A DNA stretch of 64,000 bases from PWQG01 sp040882255 (GCA_040882255.1 JBBEBP010000028.1:6506-70505), one strand, 5' to 3'. Counted from the stretch's first letter, positions 1-7,356 are shown. Notes: generated by a model from the letters alone, not told the origin. Program-made: numbers and translations.

Positions 1-1
1 G

Positions 2-157
2 CTGGCGCTCAAGAACCGCAATACTAAAGTGACTATTTCTTTAAGCGCTGAAAGCGTTGAATATTTCAAGAACGAGGCAGACAAGCACGATATGCAGTAC
101 CAGAAAATGATCAGGCAGCTGCTTGATGAATATGTTGCGCATCAGAAAGGGCGCTGA
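2..157 (+). CDS. CopG/RHH-type antitoxin, C-terminal part (cut by window edge)
   Basis: The reading frame is open from the first bases and stops at 155-157, giving the last 51 residues of a ribbon-helix-helix protein. The stretch KVTISLSAESVEYF has the beta-strand/helix pattern of CopG/BrnA antitoxins, which bind operator DNA as dimers and neutralise a toxin. The tail (QYQKMIRQLLDEYV) is the usual second helix. By the normal BrnT-BrnA order its toxin would lie just upstream, outside the window. Family assignment rests on this short piece only. Confidence 0.6.
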   Translation: MALKNRNTKVTISLSAESVEYFKNEADKHDMQYQKMIRQLLDEYVAHQKGR

Positions 158-306
158 CCGTCGCCAGCAGGTCGGTCATCTGCACCAGCAACAGGCGCAG
201 GATTCGCAAGCTTGATGGTATCGCGAAGAACGTGCAATCGTTTCTGACGTTCCTGCTCGGTTAGATCGACAAGAATTTGGTGGTTTCCGCAGAACGGTTT
301 TGTACT

Positions 307-606
307 TCAGTTTCCCTGGCCTGCCTTGTTGGAAGAAATATCCTTGAGTCCACCCGAAACGTATTTGTGCAGAACACTGGATACCCGCGTCTGATAGGGT
401 AGCCCTTCCTCCAGCGCCCGTCGTTGGAGGGTTTCCAGGTCTCTGCTGGAGATCTGGATATTGATGCGCTTGTCCTTCCTGAACGTTTCTTCCGCGGCCC
501 TGGCAAGGAGCTCACGACGGTCGTCGTCCAGGTCTGATTCGAATTCTCCGGATTCGTAGGCTTCCAGCAACTCTTTCTCTTCGGGGTCCAATCGGGTCCG
601 GGGCAT
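307..606 (-). CDS. BrnA-like (CopG_antitoxin family) antitoxin
   Basis: A 99-residue, acid-rich protein whose middle part, RINIQISSRDLETLQRRALEEGLPYQTRVSSVLHK when read in pieces, fits the CopG_antitoxin domain paired with BrnT toxins. The N-terminal acidic stretch (about residues 7-35) resembles the toxin-wrapping region of such antitoxins; the RHH DNA-binding segment follows. It starts 1 nt after the stop of the BrnT-like gene, in the normal brnT-brnA order, so the two should be co-transcribed. The partner toxin appears to have lost its start codon, so this antitoxin may now be an orphan in practice. Confidence 0.75.
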   Translation of the reverse strand: MPRTRLDPEEKELLEAYESGEFESDLDDDRRELLARAAEETFRKDKRINIQISSRDLETLQRRALEEGLPYQTRVSSVLHKYVSGGLKDISSNKAGQGN

Positions 607-607
607 G

Positions 608-880
608 CTACCTCCTTAAAAATCTCTTCGTGGCCTTGCGGCTGGTAGTGATCGTCTTGAGAAACAACTCTCCGTCATTCTCAACATACGGAACCAGCCA
701 GGCATAGTCGTCGATACGCACGACGAACAGTCGTTGGTTCGGATACTGTTCCCTATTGGGGTGCGGCCCATCCTCCAACAACCCGCCCGACTGAAGAGCG
801 AACAGGACATCCTCAAAAGAAACGCCACGCTCACTCATCAATAGCCGGTTCTTCTCCGCATTCCAGTTGATCCGCCCCGT
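608..880 (-). pseudogene. BrnT-family ribonuclease toxin, start codon apparently lost
   Basis: The frame encodes a complete BrnT-like domain: INWNAEKNRLLMSERG at the N-terminus, FEDVLFAL, YPNQRLFVV and TTSRKATKRF at the C-terminus. BrnT toxins are small RelE-fold ribonucleases. Homologs begin two to four residues before the INWN motif, but here no ATG, GTG or TTG lies at that point. An ACG codon (878-880) sits where an ATG would be expected, seven bases after an AGG. The next ATG in frame (MSERG) would delete the first strand; the next one upstream would add dozens of unrelated residues overlapping the divergent SapC start. I therefore read it as inactivated by a start-codon mutation or dependent on a non-AUG start. 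Confidence 0.55.
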
Positions 881-977
881 TGTCGAGCCTGTGGGGTTCC
901 CGGTAGCGCTTCTGCAGTACCCGGGGTCCTGTATGGTAGTATGCCCGGCTGAATCGCCTGCAAAAAGAGGACCCACC

Positions 978-1775
978 ATGACCCGCTGGACCGCCGTCTC
1001 ACGCCAACAGCATGCCAACGCACGCTGGAAACCCCGCAAGGGTTTTGAATTCGCCCGCCCGTTGCAGGTGGTCGACGTCCTCATTCCGGAGCTGTCAAAG
1101 CTGCTGCCCCATTATGCGCTAGCGTTCATCCAGCGCGACGGAAACTGGCAACCGGTGGCGCTGCTGGGCATCGGCGGCGAGAAGAACCTCTACGTGGACG
1201 CGGATGGAAAATGGCTGGGCCGCTACGTGCCGGCCGCTCTGCGCGGCTACCCCTTCACCCTGGCGGCCCGCGAGGACGGCGACAAGGTGCTGTGTCTGAA
1301 CGAAGCGCATCTGGCGACGGAAGGCACCAGCGAGGACGGCACCCAACCCCTGTTCCATGGTGAGGAGCTGGCCGAGCCGACCGCTCGCACGCTGGGATTT
1401 CTCAAACAATGCGACCAGGCCCGTACCGGCACGGCGGCCGCTACGAAGGCACTGGCCGATGCCGATCTGTTTCAGCCCTGGCCGCTCAAGGTCAACCGGG
1501 GCGAAGAAAAGGAGCCGCTGACTCTGGATGGCCTGCACCACATCAACGAGCAGCGTCTCAATGAGCTGGATGCGGAGACCTTCGCCGGCCTGCGCCGCGC
1601 CGGTGCCCTGCTACTGGCCTACTCCCAGCTGCTCTCCATGGTCCAGACCGAACAGCTCGGACAGCGCGCCGAACACCTGGGAGCACAGGCCAAAGCACGC
1701 ACCGCTACGGATGACCTGGGTAGCCTGTTCGACGACAGCGGCTCGCTGAACTTCGACAATCTGGAGGATCAGTAA
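978..1775 (+). CDS. SapC family protein
   Basis: A 265-residue protein. The block ALLGIGGEKNLYVDADGKW, then LGRYVPAALRGYPFTLA and VLCLNEAHLATEGT, is characteristic of the SapC family, named after a Campylobacter S-layer-associated gene; its biochemical role is not established. The start at 978 follows AAAAAGAGG with 6-7 nt spacing; the frame is open further upstream to 867, but that extension overlaps the opposite-strand BrnT region and does not look like SapC. No signal peptide is evident. It stands alone between two TA loci, so the context gives no function. In other proteobacteria SapC genes often occur near TonB receptors or tryptophan halogenases; none is adjacent here. Confidence 0.85.
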   Translation: MTRWTAVSRQQHANARWKPRKGFEFARPLQVVDVLIPELSKLLPHYALAFIQRDGNWQPVALLGIGGEKNLYVDADGKWLGRYVPAALRGYPFTLAAREDGDKVLCLNEAHLATEGTSEDGTQPLFHGEELAEPTARTLGFLKQCDQARTGTAAATKALADADLFQPWPLKVNRGEEKEPLTLDGLHHINEQRLNELDAETFAGLRRAGALLLAYSQLLSMVQTEQLGQRAEHLGAQAKARTATDDLGSLFDDSGSLNFDNLEDQ

Positions 1776-1780
1776 GCTGG

Positions 1781-2164
1781 TCAGTCCTCCGGCCGGAAAA
1801 CCGCTATCTCCAGCTCGGGAACATGCCGGTAGTGCCGGTCGTTGGCCGTCAGCAGGGAGGTACCCAGTTCAATGGCGGTGGCGGCGATCAGTGCGTCCGC
1901 CAGCTGCATGCTGTGGCTGAGCGCGTATTGTTCGACCAGAAAGGCGGCCCGGGCGGAGATGCCTGCATCCAGATGCACCAGCCCGGCACTCCAGAAGCGC
2001 AGGGAGCGGCGCAGTAGTTGCTGTTCCTGTCGGTCGCGTACGCCCTGCAGCAATTCCATGTAGCTGACCACAGAGATCGAAAATCCCGGCAGTTGGTCCA
2101 GGGTGTCGGCGGCAAGCGTGTTGCCGCGCAAGTTCCAGATGACGACATCCGTGTCGATCAGCAT
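1781..2164 (-). CDS. PIN-domain ribonuclease toxin (VapC-like)
   Basis: A 127-residue PIN domain. The acidic metal-binding residues are visible: MLIDTDVVIW at the N-terminus (Asp4/Asp6), Glu in SVVSYMELLQG (about residue 37), Asp in LADALIAATA (about residue 90) and the final LTANDRHY Asp. Such proteins are Mg-dependent RNases held inactive by the partner antitoxin. Its ATG overlaps the last base of the upstream antitoxin stop, so translation is probably coupled. All expected catalytic acids are present, so the toxin looks intact. Confidence 0.88.
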   Translation of the reverse strand: MLIDTDVVIWNLRGNTLAADTLDQLPGFSISVVSYMELLQGVRDRQEQQLLRRSLRFWSAGLVHLDAGISARAAFLVEQYALSHSMQLADALIAATAIELGTSLLTANDRHYRHVPELEIAVFRPED

Positions 2165-2427
2165 CAGTCCTCTCCCGTGAATGTACGTGGTTGCCGCAGC
2201 CGGCGTAGCTCTGCATCAATGCTCTCGCCTTCGTGATCCTGCCAGATGCCGAACGCGGGGTTTCGCCGGGTGGACGACTCGGCCACCCCGGGCTGCAGCG
2301 GCTGTTCGGGGCCGGACAGGCGGGCGCAGGGTGTGCCGCGATACGTGATCTCCACAACCTCGCCGCGCTCGATCGCGGCCAGTAACGAGCGGGTATGGAG
2401 GCGCAGATCCTTGACGGTGGCTTGCAT
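2164..2427 (-). CDS. Phd/YefM-type antitoxin of the PIN toxin
   Basis: An 87-residue protein beginning MQATVKDLRLHTRSLLAAIERGEVVEITYRGTP when read in pieces, the classic Phd/YefM DNA-binding N-terminus (short strand, helix, IERGE turn, strand with R-G-T/K-P). The C-terminal half (about residues 45-87) is charged and probably the disordered toxin-binding tail. It precedes and overlaps the PIN toxin gene by one base. A perfect 9-bp inverted repeat lies 20 bp upstream of the start and is the likely autoregulatory operator. Confidence 0.85.
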   Translation of the reverse strand: MQATVKDLRLHTRSLLAAIERGEVVEITYRGTPCARLSGPEQPLQPGVAESSTRRNPAFGIWQDHEGESIDAELRRLRQPRTFTGED

Positions 2428-2447
2428 GGGATTCTGGCTCTCTAGAA

Positions 2448-2473
2448 GAAGTTACATTGTAAAGTGTAACTTC
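2448..2473. promoter_or_regulatory. Inverted-repeat operator of the Phd/PIN module
   Basis: GAAGTTACA and TGTAACTTC form perfect 9-bp arms around an 8-nt spacer, 20 bp upstream of the minus-strand antitoxin start at 2427. The size and location fit autorepression by the antitoxin or TA complex; that role is inferred from the family. Confidence 0.65.
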
Positions 2474-2541
2474 AATCCGGCGGAATGACCAGTTCGTTCG
2501 TGCTGGGCGGGTTGGATGGATCTGGCCGGCTGCCCATGGCT

Positions 2542-3102
2542 TCAGTGCAGCACGGCACCCGACTGCTTGCTCTGCTCCTGCGCAGCGGCCTGCAGCCACC
2601 GTGGCCACACGTTCAGCGGCCAGCCGGCGGTACTGAAATGCCGATACAGGATCACCAGCCACTGGCGCAGCGCGCGGGTTTCCAGCACCAGGGTAATGGT
2701 TTCCCCGGATGTCTCCTCGGGCGGCCGGAAAACCAGCCGGACGCCATTGTTGCCGCTGGCGATATCCACTTCGTGAATCAGCCATTCGAGCGTGGCCTGT
2801 TCGGCGCGCACCGGCGGGCTGGATTCCAGGGAATCCTGCGCGCCCTGCTGGGCGAAGTGCTGCAGGGCTTCCTTGCGGGCCGGATCGTTGCTGCTCGATT
2901 CTGTGGTGTCGTTGAGGCCTGAAGTCGCTTCCCCGGCTGTGCCGGGGTGCTTGTCCAGCCATCGGAACAGCAGGGGCAGCAGCCGCAGCAGAAGGCGCTG
3001 GGTCAGCCAGAGCCGTACCGTCTCCCCGCTGTCCGCCTCGCCGGACAGCCGGATCCGGTCCTCGACAGGGATGTATTCGGTGGTGAGACGTTGCAGTAGC
3101 AT
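2542..3102 (-). CDS. Hypothetical protein, 186 aa
   Basis: I do not recognise this protein. It has no signal peptide or clear membrane segment. An N-terminal part rich in Leu/Arg (WLTQRLLLRLLPLLFRWLD, about residues 32-50) could be an amphipathic helix. A low-complexity acidic linker (about residues 50-95) follows, then a more ordered segment containing EWLIHEVDIAS and RLVFRPPEET and a Trp-rich C-terminus (WPRWLQAAAQ). Coding appears real: the frame is long and its GC bias matches neighbours. It is a single gene between a TA module and a tandem-repeat region, so context gives no hint of its role. Confidence 0.6.
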   Translation of the reverse strand: MLLQRLTTEYIPVEDRIRLSGEADSGETVRLWLTQRLLLRLLPLLFRWLDKHPGTAGEATSGLNDTTESSSNDPARKEALQHFAQQGAQDSLESSPPVRAEQATLEWLIHEVDIASGNNGVRLVFRPPEETSGETITLVLETRALRQWLVILYRHFSTAGWPLNVWPRWLQAAAQEQSKQSGAVLH

Positions 3103-3178
3103 GGTGATGAACTACCCGGGAAATGATGCGGTCATGGTATCACGGGAAGCCGGGACTGCTGTGGTTTCCGGTTTCTGT

Positions 3179-3244
3179 ATTTCTCGCAATAAGACACCGG
3201 ATTTCTCGCAATAAGGCGCTGTATTTCTCGCGATAAGGCAGCAT
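3179..3244. repeat. Three tandem 22-bp repeats
   Basis: ATTTCTCGC(A/G)ATAAG begins at 3179, 3201 and 3223, giving an exact 22-nt period over three units that diverge only in their last bases. The array lies in the 274-bp gap between the hypothetical gene (start 3102) and the next antitoxin gene (start 3377). It has no unique spacers, so it is not a CRISPR. It could be an iteron-like protein-binding array or simple tandem duplication. Confidence 0.75.
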
Positions 3245-3376
3245 AAACCAGACCTCTGGGTGGCCGGAACTGGCACGTGCGCTATAGTGAGGATATCGGG
3301 CTGCGATCTCCGGTGTTGACCCGGACTCATTGTCGTCTTACTGTAGTCTTACAAAGGCGGCAGTGGAGTTACTGGG

Positions 3377-3640
3377 ATGAAAACCGTCCGATTGTCTTCC
3401 AAGGGGCAGCTTGTTCTGCCACGTGCGCTTCGGGAATCCCGGCACTGGGAAACCGGACAGGAGTTTGTTGTCATGGAAACCGATGAAGGCGTATTGCTGA
3501 AGCCGGCCAGCCCTTTTCCGCCGGCCCGGCTCGATGATGTGGCCGGGATGCTGAAAGGACAGGTGAAGCCGCGCAGCGACCGGGACATTGAACAGGCGCT
3601 GGAGAAGGATGCAAGGAGCCGGTGGCGTGGTGGCGATTGA
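3377..3640 (+). CDS. AbrB/MazE-fold (SpoVT-AbrB) antitoxin
   Basis: An 87-residue protein starting MKTVRLSSKGQLVLPRALRE, the swapped-hairpin AbrB DNA-binding motif (SSKGQLVLP); the C-terminal 35 residues (DVAGMLKGQVKPRSDRDIEQ) resemble the toxin-binding tail of VapB antitoxins. It overlaps the PIN toxin gene that follows by 14 nt. Upstream, GTCTTAC occurs twice, 11 nt apart (3335 and 3346), behind a TTGACC that could be a -35; the repeats may be its operator half-sites. Confidence 0.85.
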   Translation: MKTVRLSSKGQLVLPRALRESRHWETGQEFVVMETDEGVLLKPASPFPPARLDDVAGMLKGQVKPRSDRDIEQALEKDARSRWRGGD

Positions 3641-4019
3641 TACCAATGTGCTGGTACGGCTGTTGACGGCTGATGATCCCGGTCAGTACCAAAGGAGCCT
3701 GGCCGTATTCCGGGATGAACCCGTCATTCATATCCCCGAAACCGTAGCGCTGGAAGCAGAGTGGGTCCTGCGCGCGGCATACGCACTGGACCCGGTCATG
3801 ATCTGCCGGACTTTCCGCTGGCTGTTCGGTTTGCCTAATGTGGTGCTTGCCCATCCGCAGCGCATGGCCCGCGCCATCGCCTGGCACGAGTCCGGTCTTG
3901 ATTTTTCCGACGCGCTGCATCTGTCCTGCAGCCAGCATTGCAGCACCATGAAGTCGTTCGACCGGACGTTGATTGCCCGGTCCGCTGATTTTGGAGAGTG
4001 CCGCGTGGTGTCGCCCTGA
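3627..4019 (+). CDS. PIN-domain ribonuclease toxin (VapC-like)
   Basis: A PIN protein of about 130 residues beginning VVAIDTNVLVRLLTADD. Conserved acids are present: Asp in AIDTNVLVR, Glu in PETVALEAEWVL, Asp in GLDFSDALHL and Asp in KSFDRTL. I place the start at the GTG at 3627 because an AAGGAG (3613-3618) lies eight bases before it; a second GTG follows at 3630. The frame is open further upstream but that part would lie inside the antitoxin gene. Overlap with the antitoxin suggests translational coupling. Confidence 0.85.
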   Translation: MVAIDTNVLVRLLTADDPGQYQRSLAVFRDEPVIHIPETVALEAEWVLRAAYALDPVMICRTFRWLFGLPNVVLAHPQRMARAIAWHESGLDFSDALHLSCSQHCSTMKSFDRTLIARSADFGECRVVSP

Positions 4020-4021
4020 TA

Positions 4022-4849
4022 ATGTCCGGTTCCCTGAGCATTTCCATCGTCGTTTACCACCTGGACTCTTCGGTGCTGAAGCGCCTGCTAACCTCTCTGG
4101 CTCAGGCCGTGCGGACCGCGCAGGAGGCTGGCTGTCTGAATACCGCCACACTGACGCTGGTAGACAACGCCGAGGATGACCGCAACGAGTCCACTCTGGC
4201 CGCTCTGCTGGAAGAGCAGGCACCGACGCCCTGGCAGGCGACGCTGGAAACCGGACACGGCAACATCGGCTACGGCCGCGGCCACAACCGGGTGATTAGC
4301 GAGGCCGACAGCGACTTCCACCTGATCCTCAATCCGGACGTGTTCCTGGCGCCCGATGCGCTGGCCGTGGCGCTGGCGCACTTCGGGACACACCCGCACA
4401 CCGTGGCCGTGGCGCCGGCCATCACCGACGGCGAGGGCCGGCGCGAGTATGCCTGCAAACGCTACCCGTCCGTGCTGGATTTCCTGCTGCGCGGCTTCGC
4501 GCCTGCCTTCCTGCGCCGCCGGTTCTCCAGCCGCCTGGCCCGCTATGAAATGCAGGATCTTCCGGACGACCGGCCCACGCAGGACATCCCCATCATCAGC
4601 GGCTGCTGCATGCTGTTTCGCAGCGCAGCGCTGCGCGAGCTGGGTGGCTTCGATCCGCGCTACTTCCTCTACTTCGAGGATTTCGACCTGTCCATGCGTG
4701 CTCATCCGCCGGGGCCGCTGACCTACCTGCCGGACATGCACATCACCCACCTGGGCGGCAACAGCGCCCGCAAGGGCCTGCGCCACATCCTGCTGTTCGC
4801 GCGCTCGGGGGTTCGCTTCTTCCGGGATCACGGCTGGCGGTGGTGGTGA
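4022..4849 (+). CDS. Family 2 glycosyltransferase, rhamnosyltransferase-like
   Basis: A 275-residue GT-A glycosyltransferase. The N-terminus SISIVVYHLDSSVL is the GT2 nucleotide-binding strand; HGNIGYGRGHNRVI and LILNPDVFLAPDAL (the NPDV metal-binding motif) are typical of WbbL-type rhamnosyltransferases, as are SGCCMLFRSAALRELGGFD and YFEDFDLSMR. It probably transfers a sugar from a dTDP or GDP donor to a lipid-linked glycan at the cytoplasmic membrane. The dTDP-rhamnose genes about 3 kb downstream make rhamnose a reasonable donor, but this is inference. The start at 4022 lies 2 nt after the PIN toxin stop; an upstream in-frame ATG at 3998 lies inside that toxin gene. Confidence 0.8.
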   Translation: MSGSLSISIVVYHLDSSVLKRLLTSLAQAVRTAQEAGCLNTATLTLVDNAEDDRNESTLAALLEEQAPTPWQATLETGHGNIGYGRGHNRVISEADSDFHLILNPDVFLAPDALAVALAHFGTHPHTVAVAPAITDGEGRREYACKRYPSVLDFLLRGFAPAFLRRRFSSRLARYEMQDLPDDRPTQDIPIISGCCMLFRSAALRELGGFDPRYFLYFEDFDLSMRAHPPGPLTYLPDMHITHLGGNSARKGLRHILLFARSGVRFFRDHGWRWW

Positions 4850-4907
4850 CTGGCGATACAGGGAGTTTCGGCTATGCTGTCAGAGAGGGATGCAAAGCGG
4901 GGTGTTA

Positions 4908-4944
4908 ATCGATAGACTATTCGTAATACGATATGGCTATCGAT
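4908..4944. promoter_or_regulatory. Nested palindromic operator of the second AbrB/PIN module
   Basis: Outer arms ATCGATAG (4908-4915) and CTATCGAT (4937-4944) are perfect complements. Between them, each separated by 5 nt, lie TCGTA and TACGA around a central A. The 37-bp element is thus symmetric at two scales and ends 12 bp before the antitoxin ATG. It is probably the binding site for the AbrB-fold antitoxin complex. Confidence 0.65.
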
Positions 4945-4956
4945 GGAGGTGGCAGC

Positions 4957-5163
4957 ATGACAGCCGTTACCGTTTCGCCCAAGTATCAGGTGGTGATTCC
5001 GAGGGAGGTGCGTGAATCGATGGGAATCGCGGTGGGACAGAAAATGCAGGTGTTGACCTATCGGGGACGTATCGAGTTGGTGCCGATAAAGCCGATGAAT
5101 GAGTCCAGGGGTTTGTTGCCGGGGCTGGATACGGATCTGGAAAGGGATGATGATCGGCTGTGA
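4957..5163 (+). CDS. AbrB/MazE-fold antitoxin
   Basis: A 68-residue SpoVT-AbrB protein: MTAVTVSPKYQVVIPREVRE is the DNA-binding swapped hairpin, followed by GIAVGQKMQVL and a short acidic tail that should bind the PIN partner. I chose the ATG at 4957 because GGAGGT ends six bases before it; an upstream ATG at 4933 would add eight residues within the operator. The stop overlaps the toxin start by 3-4 nt. It is clearly a paralog in type, not a copy, of the AbrB antitoxin at 3377. Confidence 0.87.
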   Translation: MTAVTVSPKYQVVIPREVRESMGIAVGQKMQVLTYRGRIELVPIKPMNESRGLLPGLDTDLERDDDRL

Positions 5164-5537
5164 ATGTCGTGGATTCGTCCGCCTGGCTATCGTGGTTCGC
5201 GGGGGACGGCAATGCAACGTTATTCGCCGAAGCCATTGAGGACACTGCGAAGCTGCTGGTGCCCACCGTGGCGATCACGGAGGTGTTCCGGCACGTGATG
5301 CGGCATCGCGACGAAGAGTCGGCTCTGTTGGCAGTGGCCCAGATGCACCAGGGGCATGTGATCGCTCTGGACGCGGGCCTCGCGGCGGATGCGGCCAGCT
5401 ATGGAATCCAGTACCGGTTACCGTTGGCGGACAGCATCATCTATGCCACGGCCCGCAGGCATCATGCCACGGTATGGACCCAGGACAGCGACTTCAAGGA
5501 CCTGCCCGATGTACGCTTCTACGCTAGACGCCCCTGA
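5160..5537 (+). CDS. PIN-domain ribonuclease toxin (VapC-like)
   Basis: A 125-residue PIN protein with a GTG start overlapping the antitoxin stop by four bases. Metal-binding acids are present: MNVVDSSAWLSWF (Asp5), Glu in VAITEVFRHV, Asp in LPLADSIIYATAR and Asp in TQDSDFKDL. It should be an Mg-dependent RNase controlled by the AbrB-fold antitoxin encoded just before it. The gene sits 17 bp upstream of a sugar-nucleotide epimerase gene, so read-through from the TA promoter into surface-polysaccharide genes is possible. Confidence 0.87.
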   Translation: MNVVDSSAWLSWFAGDGNATLFAEAIEDTAKLLVPTVAITEVFRHVMRHRDEESALLAVAQMHQGHVIALDAGLAADAASYGIQYRLPLADSIIYATARRHHATVWTQDSDFKDLPDVRFYARRP

Positions 5538-5553
5538 ACGCGAGAGCCCTGTA

Positions 5554-6474
5554 ATGCCCGGCATGAACCACCAGCGTATCCTGCTCACCGGTGCCACCGG
5601 CTTCATCGGCCGCCATCTGTTGCCGCGGCTTGAGCAACAGGGCTCCGATGTACGCTGCCTGCGCCGCCCGGAAGCCGATCTGCTGGAACCGGATTCCCTG
5701 CCCTCTTTGTGTGAGGCACGCGAAACGGTCATCCATCTGGCCGGCTCGGCGCATGTGAACCGCGTGGATGTACGCCGGGTGTATGCGATTAACGCTACCG
5801 GTACGGAACATCTGCTGCAGGCGGCCATGCGGGCTGGCGTGAAACACTTCATCTACATGAGCAGCATCCTCGCCGACCCGGAACACGACCGCCCCCGTTC
5901 GCCCTACGGCCAGTCCAAGCACTATGCCGAACAGGCGCTGCTGAAGGCGCATCGCGCGGGCGACATCCGCGTCACCATTCTGCGCCCGGTCAACGTCTAC
6001 GGCCCGGGCATGAAGGGCAATCTGATGACCCTGATCCGCCTGGCGCAGCGCGGCCGCCTGCCTCCACTACCGGATCTGCCCGAGCGTTTCTCGCTGGTCA
6101 GTGTGGCCGACCTCTGCCAGGCGGTGATGCTGGCTGCGGAACAGGGAGGGGCGGCGGCCGACAGCGACACGCCGGTCTACCCGGTCACGGACGGTCATGC
6201 CTACAGTCTGCGGGAAGTGGAAACGGCCATCCGCCAGGCGCTGGGCCAGCGCCAGCCGCGTTGGGCACTGCCCCGCTCTGCGCTGTTCATGGGCGCGCTG
6301 GGGCTGGAGGTCGCCGACCGGTTCCTGCGTCTGGATAATGCCCCGGGACTGCGTAACTACCACGCGCTGACTCGGGGAAGGGTGGTCGATGACCGTGCCA
6401 TACGCGAGGCGCTGGGGTATGAGCCGGCCGGGCGGTTCCAGGATTCACTGCCGGAGCTTGTGAATGGCGCGTGA
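5554..6474 (+). CDS. NAD-dependent epimerase/dehydratase (extended SDR)
   Basis: A 306-residue short-chain dehydrogenase acting on nucleotide sugars. ILLTGATGFIGRHLLPRL is the GxxGxxG NAD-binding motif; SSILAD supplies the catalytic Ser region and SPYGQSKHYAEQ the Tyr-x3-Lys pair. The length and the LRPVNVYGPGMKGN motif fit UDP-hexose 4-epimerase or UDP-QuiNAc-type dehydrogenases of O-antigen clusters. It is not RmlB: it lacks that enzyme's length and motifs. The start could be 5554 (MPGMNHQ) or 5563 (MNHQRI). Together with the GT2 gene upstream and the rhamnose genes downstream it belongs to a surface-polysaccharide region split by TA modules. Confidence 0.82.
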   Translation: MPGMNHQRILLTGATGFIGRHLLPRLEQQGSDVRCLRRPEADLLEPDSLPSLCEARETVIHLAGSAHVNRVDVRRVYAINATGTEHLLQAAMRAGVKHFIYMSSILADPEHDRPRSPYGQSKHYAEQALLKAHRAGDIRVTILRPVNVYGPGMKGNLMTLIRLAQRGRLPPLPDLPERFSLVSVADLCQAVMLAAEQGGAAADSDTPVYPVTDGHAYSLREVETAIRQALGQRQPRWALPRSALFMGALGLEVADRFLRLDNAPGLRNYHALTRGRVVDDRAIREALGYEPAGRFQDSLPELVNGA

Positions 6475-6505
6475 GGTACCACCGGACTGACTGGTTATCC
6501 GGAGT

Positions 6506-6534
6506 TTGTCCGGACGTTGTCCGTACGCTATACT
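6506..6534 (+). promoter_or_regulatory. Promoter of the DUF1778/GNAT TA pair
   Basis: TTGTCC (6506-6511) and TATACT (6529-6534) are separated by 17 nt, 41 bp upstream of the antitoxin ATG. TCCGGA occurs twice over the -35 (6499 and 6510) with a third related GTCCGTA, so half-sites for the DUF1778 repressor probably overlap the promoter. Confidence 0.55.
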
Positions 6535-6575
6535 GATCCAGACATTCTATCCATTCACCAGGGCTGGACAGGCAA

Positions 6576-6875
6576 ATGAACACCACGACGAAATCCGACC
6601 GCATCGACGTGCGGATCAGCCCCGAGGTCAAGCTGCTGCTGCAGGAGGCCGCGCGGGCCAGCCACAAGAAGGTCAGCGAGTTTCTGCTGGATGCCGGCGT
6701 GTCCGCGGCCAACCAGGCGCTGGCGGATCGGCGTCGATTCGTGCTGGATGCCGATCAATGGGAGGCGTTCGAGCAGGCACTGGATCGGCCAGTGCAGCGC
6801 AAGCCGGCACTGAAGCGTCTGCTGACCGAACCGGGTGTACTGGACAGGGAGGAGACGGATTCATCCGATGTTTGA
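6576..6875 (+). CDS. DUF1778 (TacA-like) RHH antitoxin
   Basis: A 99-residue protein with the DUF1778 ribbon-helix-helix N-terminus (SDRIDVRISPEVKLLLQEAA) followed by SEFLLDAGVSAA. The C-terminal half (residues 55-99: WEAFEQALDRP and a PALKRLL helix) matches the segment with which TacA-type antitoxins cover the acetyl-CoA site of a GNAT toxin. It overlaps the toxin gene by 8 nt. The pair resembles TacAT/AtaRT modules, in which the toxin acetylates aminoacyl-tRNA. Confidence 0.88.
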   Translation: MNTTTKSDRIDVRISPEVKLLLQEAARASHKKVSEFLLDAGVSAANQALADRRRFVLDADQWEAFEQALDRPVQRKPALKRLLTEPGVLDREETDSSDV

Positions 6876-7356
6876 ATCGGCAAGGAAGCTGGAGGCTGGC
6901 GATGCGACGGAGCGTTTCGATTGTGGTCAGACCAGTCTCAATGAGTACCTGCATCGTTTCGCGTTGACCAACCAGCTTGCCGGTGCGGCGCAGACCCGCG
7001 TGGTCTGCGAGCCGGACCGGATCGCCGGATTCTACACGCTCAGTGTCGGCAGTGTGGAACCGGGCGAGGCTCCGTCTCGCGTCCACAGGGGATTGGCACG
7101 TCATCCGGTGCCGGTCATGTTGCTGGCGCGCCTCGCCGTGGACATCCGGGATCAACGCCGCGGGCTGGGCCGCGCGCTACTGAAGGATGCATTGCTCCGT
7201 ACCCGCCAGGCAGCGGATATTGCCGGTATTCGTGCGGTACTCGTACACGCAAAGGACAATGCGGCCCGCGACTGGTATCGGTCCTGGGATTTTGAACCGT
7301 CTCCCACCGATCCATTACACCTGTTTCTGCTGCTGAAGGATTTCAGGCATCTGTGA
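6868..7356 (+). CDS. GNAT acetyltransferase toxin (TacT/AtaT-like)
   Basis: A 162-residue GNAT protein. The N-terminus ATERFDCGQTSLNEYLHRFA is the diagnostic F-x-C-G-x-x-x-L-N-x-[FY]-L motif of tRNA-acetylating toxins; LLARLAVDIRDQRRGLGRALL holds the acetyl-CoA-binding R/Q-x-x-G-x-G/A loop (QRRGLGRA), and NAARDWYRSWDFEP carries the catalytic Tyr region. The ATG at 6868 is chosen from the motif position; it overlaps the antitoxin end. It should acetylate charged tRNA and block translation when free. Confidence 0.87.
   Translation: MFESARKLEAGDATERFDCGQTSLNEYLHRFALTNQLAGAAQTRVVCEPDRIAGFYTLSVGSVEPGEAPSRVHRGLARHPVPVMLLARLAVDIRDQRRGLGRALLKDALLRTRQAADIAGIRAVLVHAKDNAARDWYRSWDFEPSPTDPLHLFLLLKDFRHL

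Noticed and set aside
158..306. A possible gene remnant on the minus strand (EQERQKRLHVLRD-like reading)
   Set aside because: No start, no recognisable domain and only about 35 codons; too weak to call.
3179..3244. Tandem repeats as a CRISPR array
   Set aside because: Units are contiguous with no unique spacers and no cas genes are near.
5554..6474. The NAD-dependent epimerase as the missing RmlB
   Set aside because: It is ~50 residues short of RmlB and has the UDP-hexose epimerase pattern instead.
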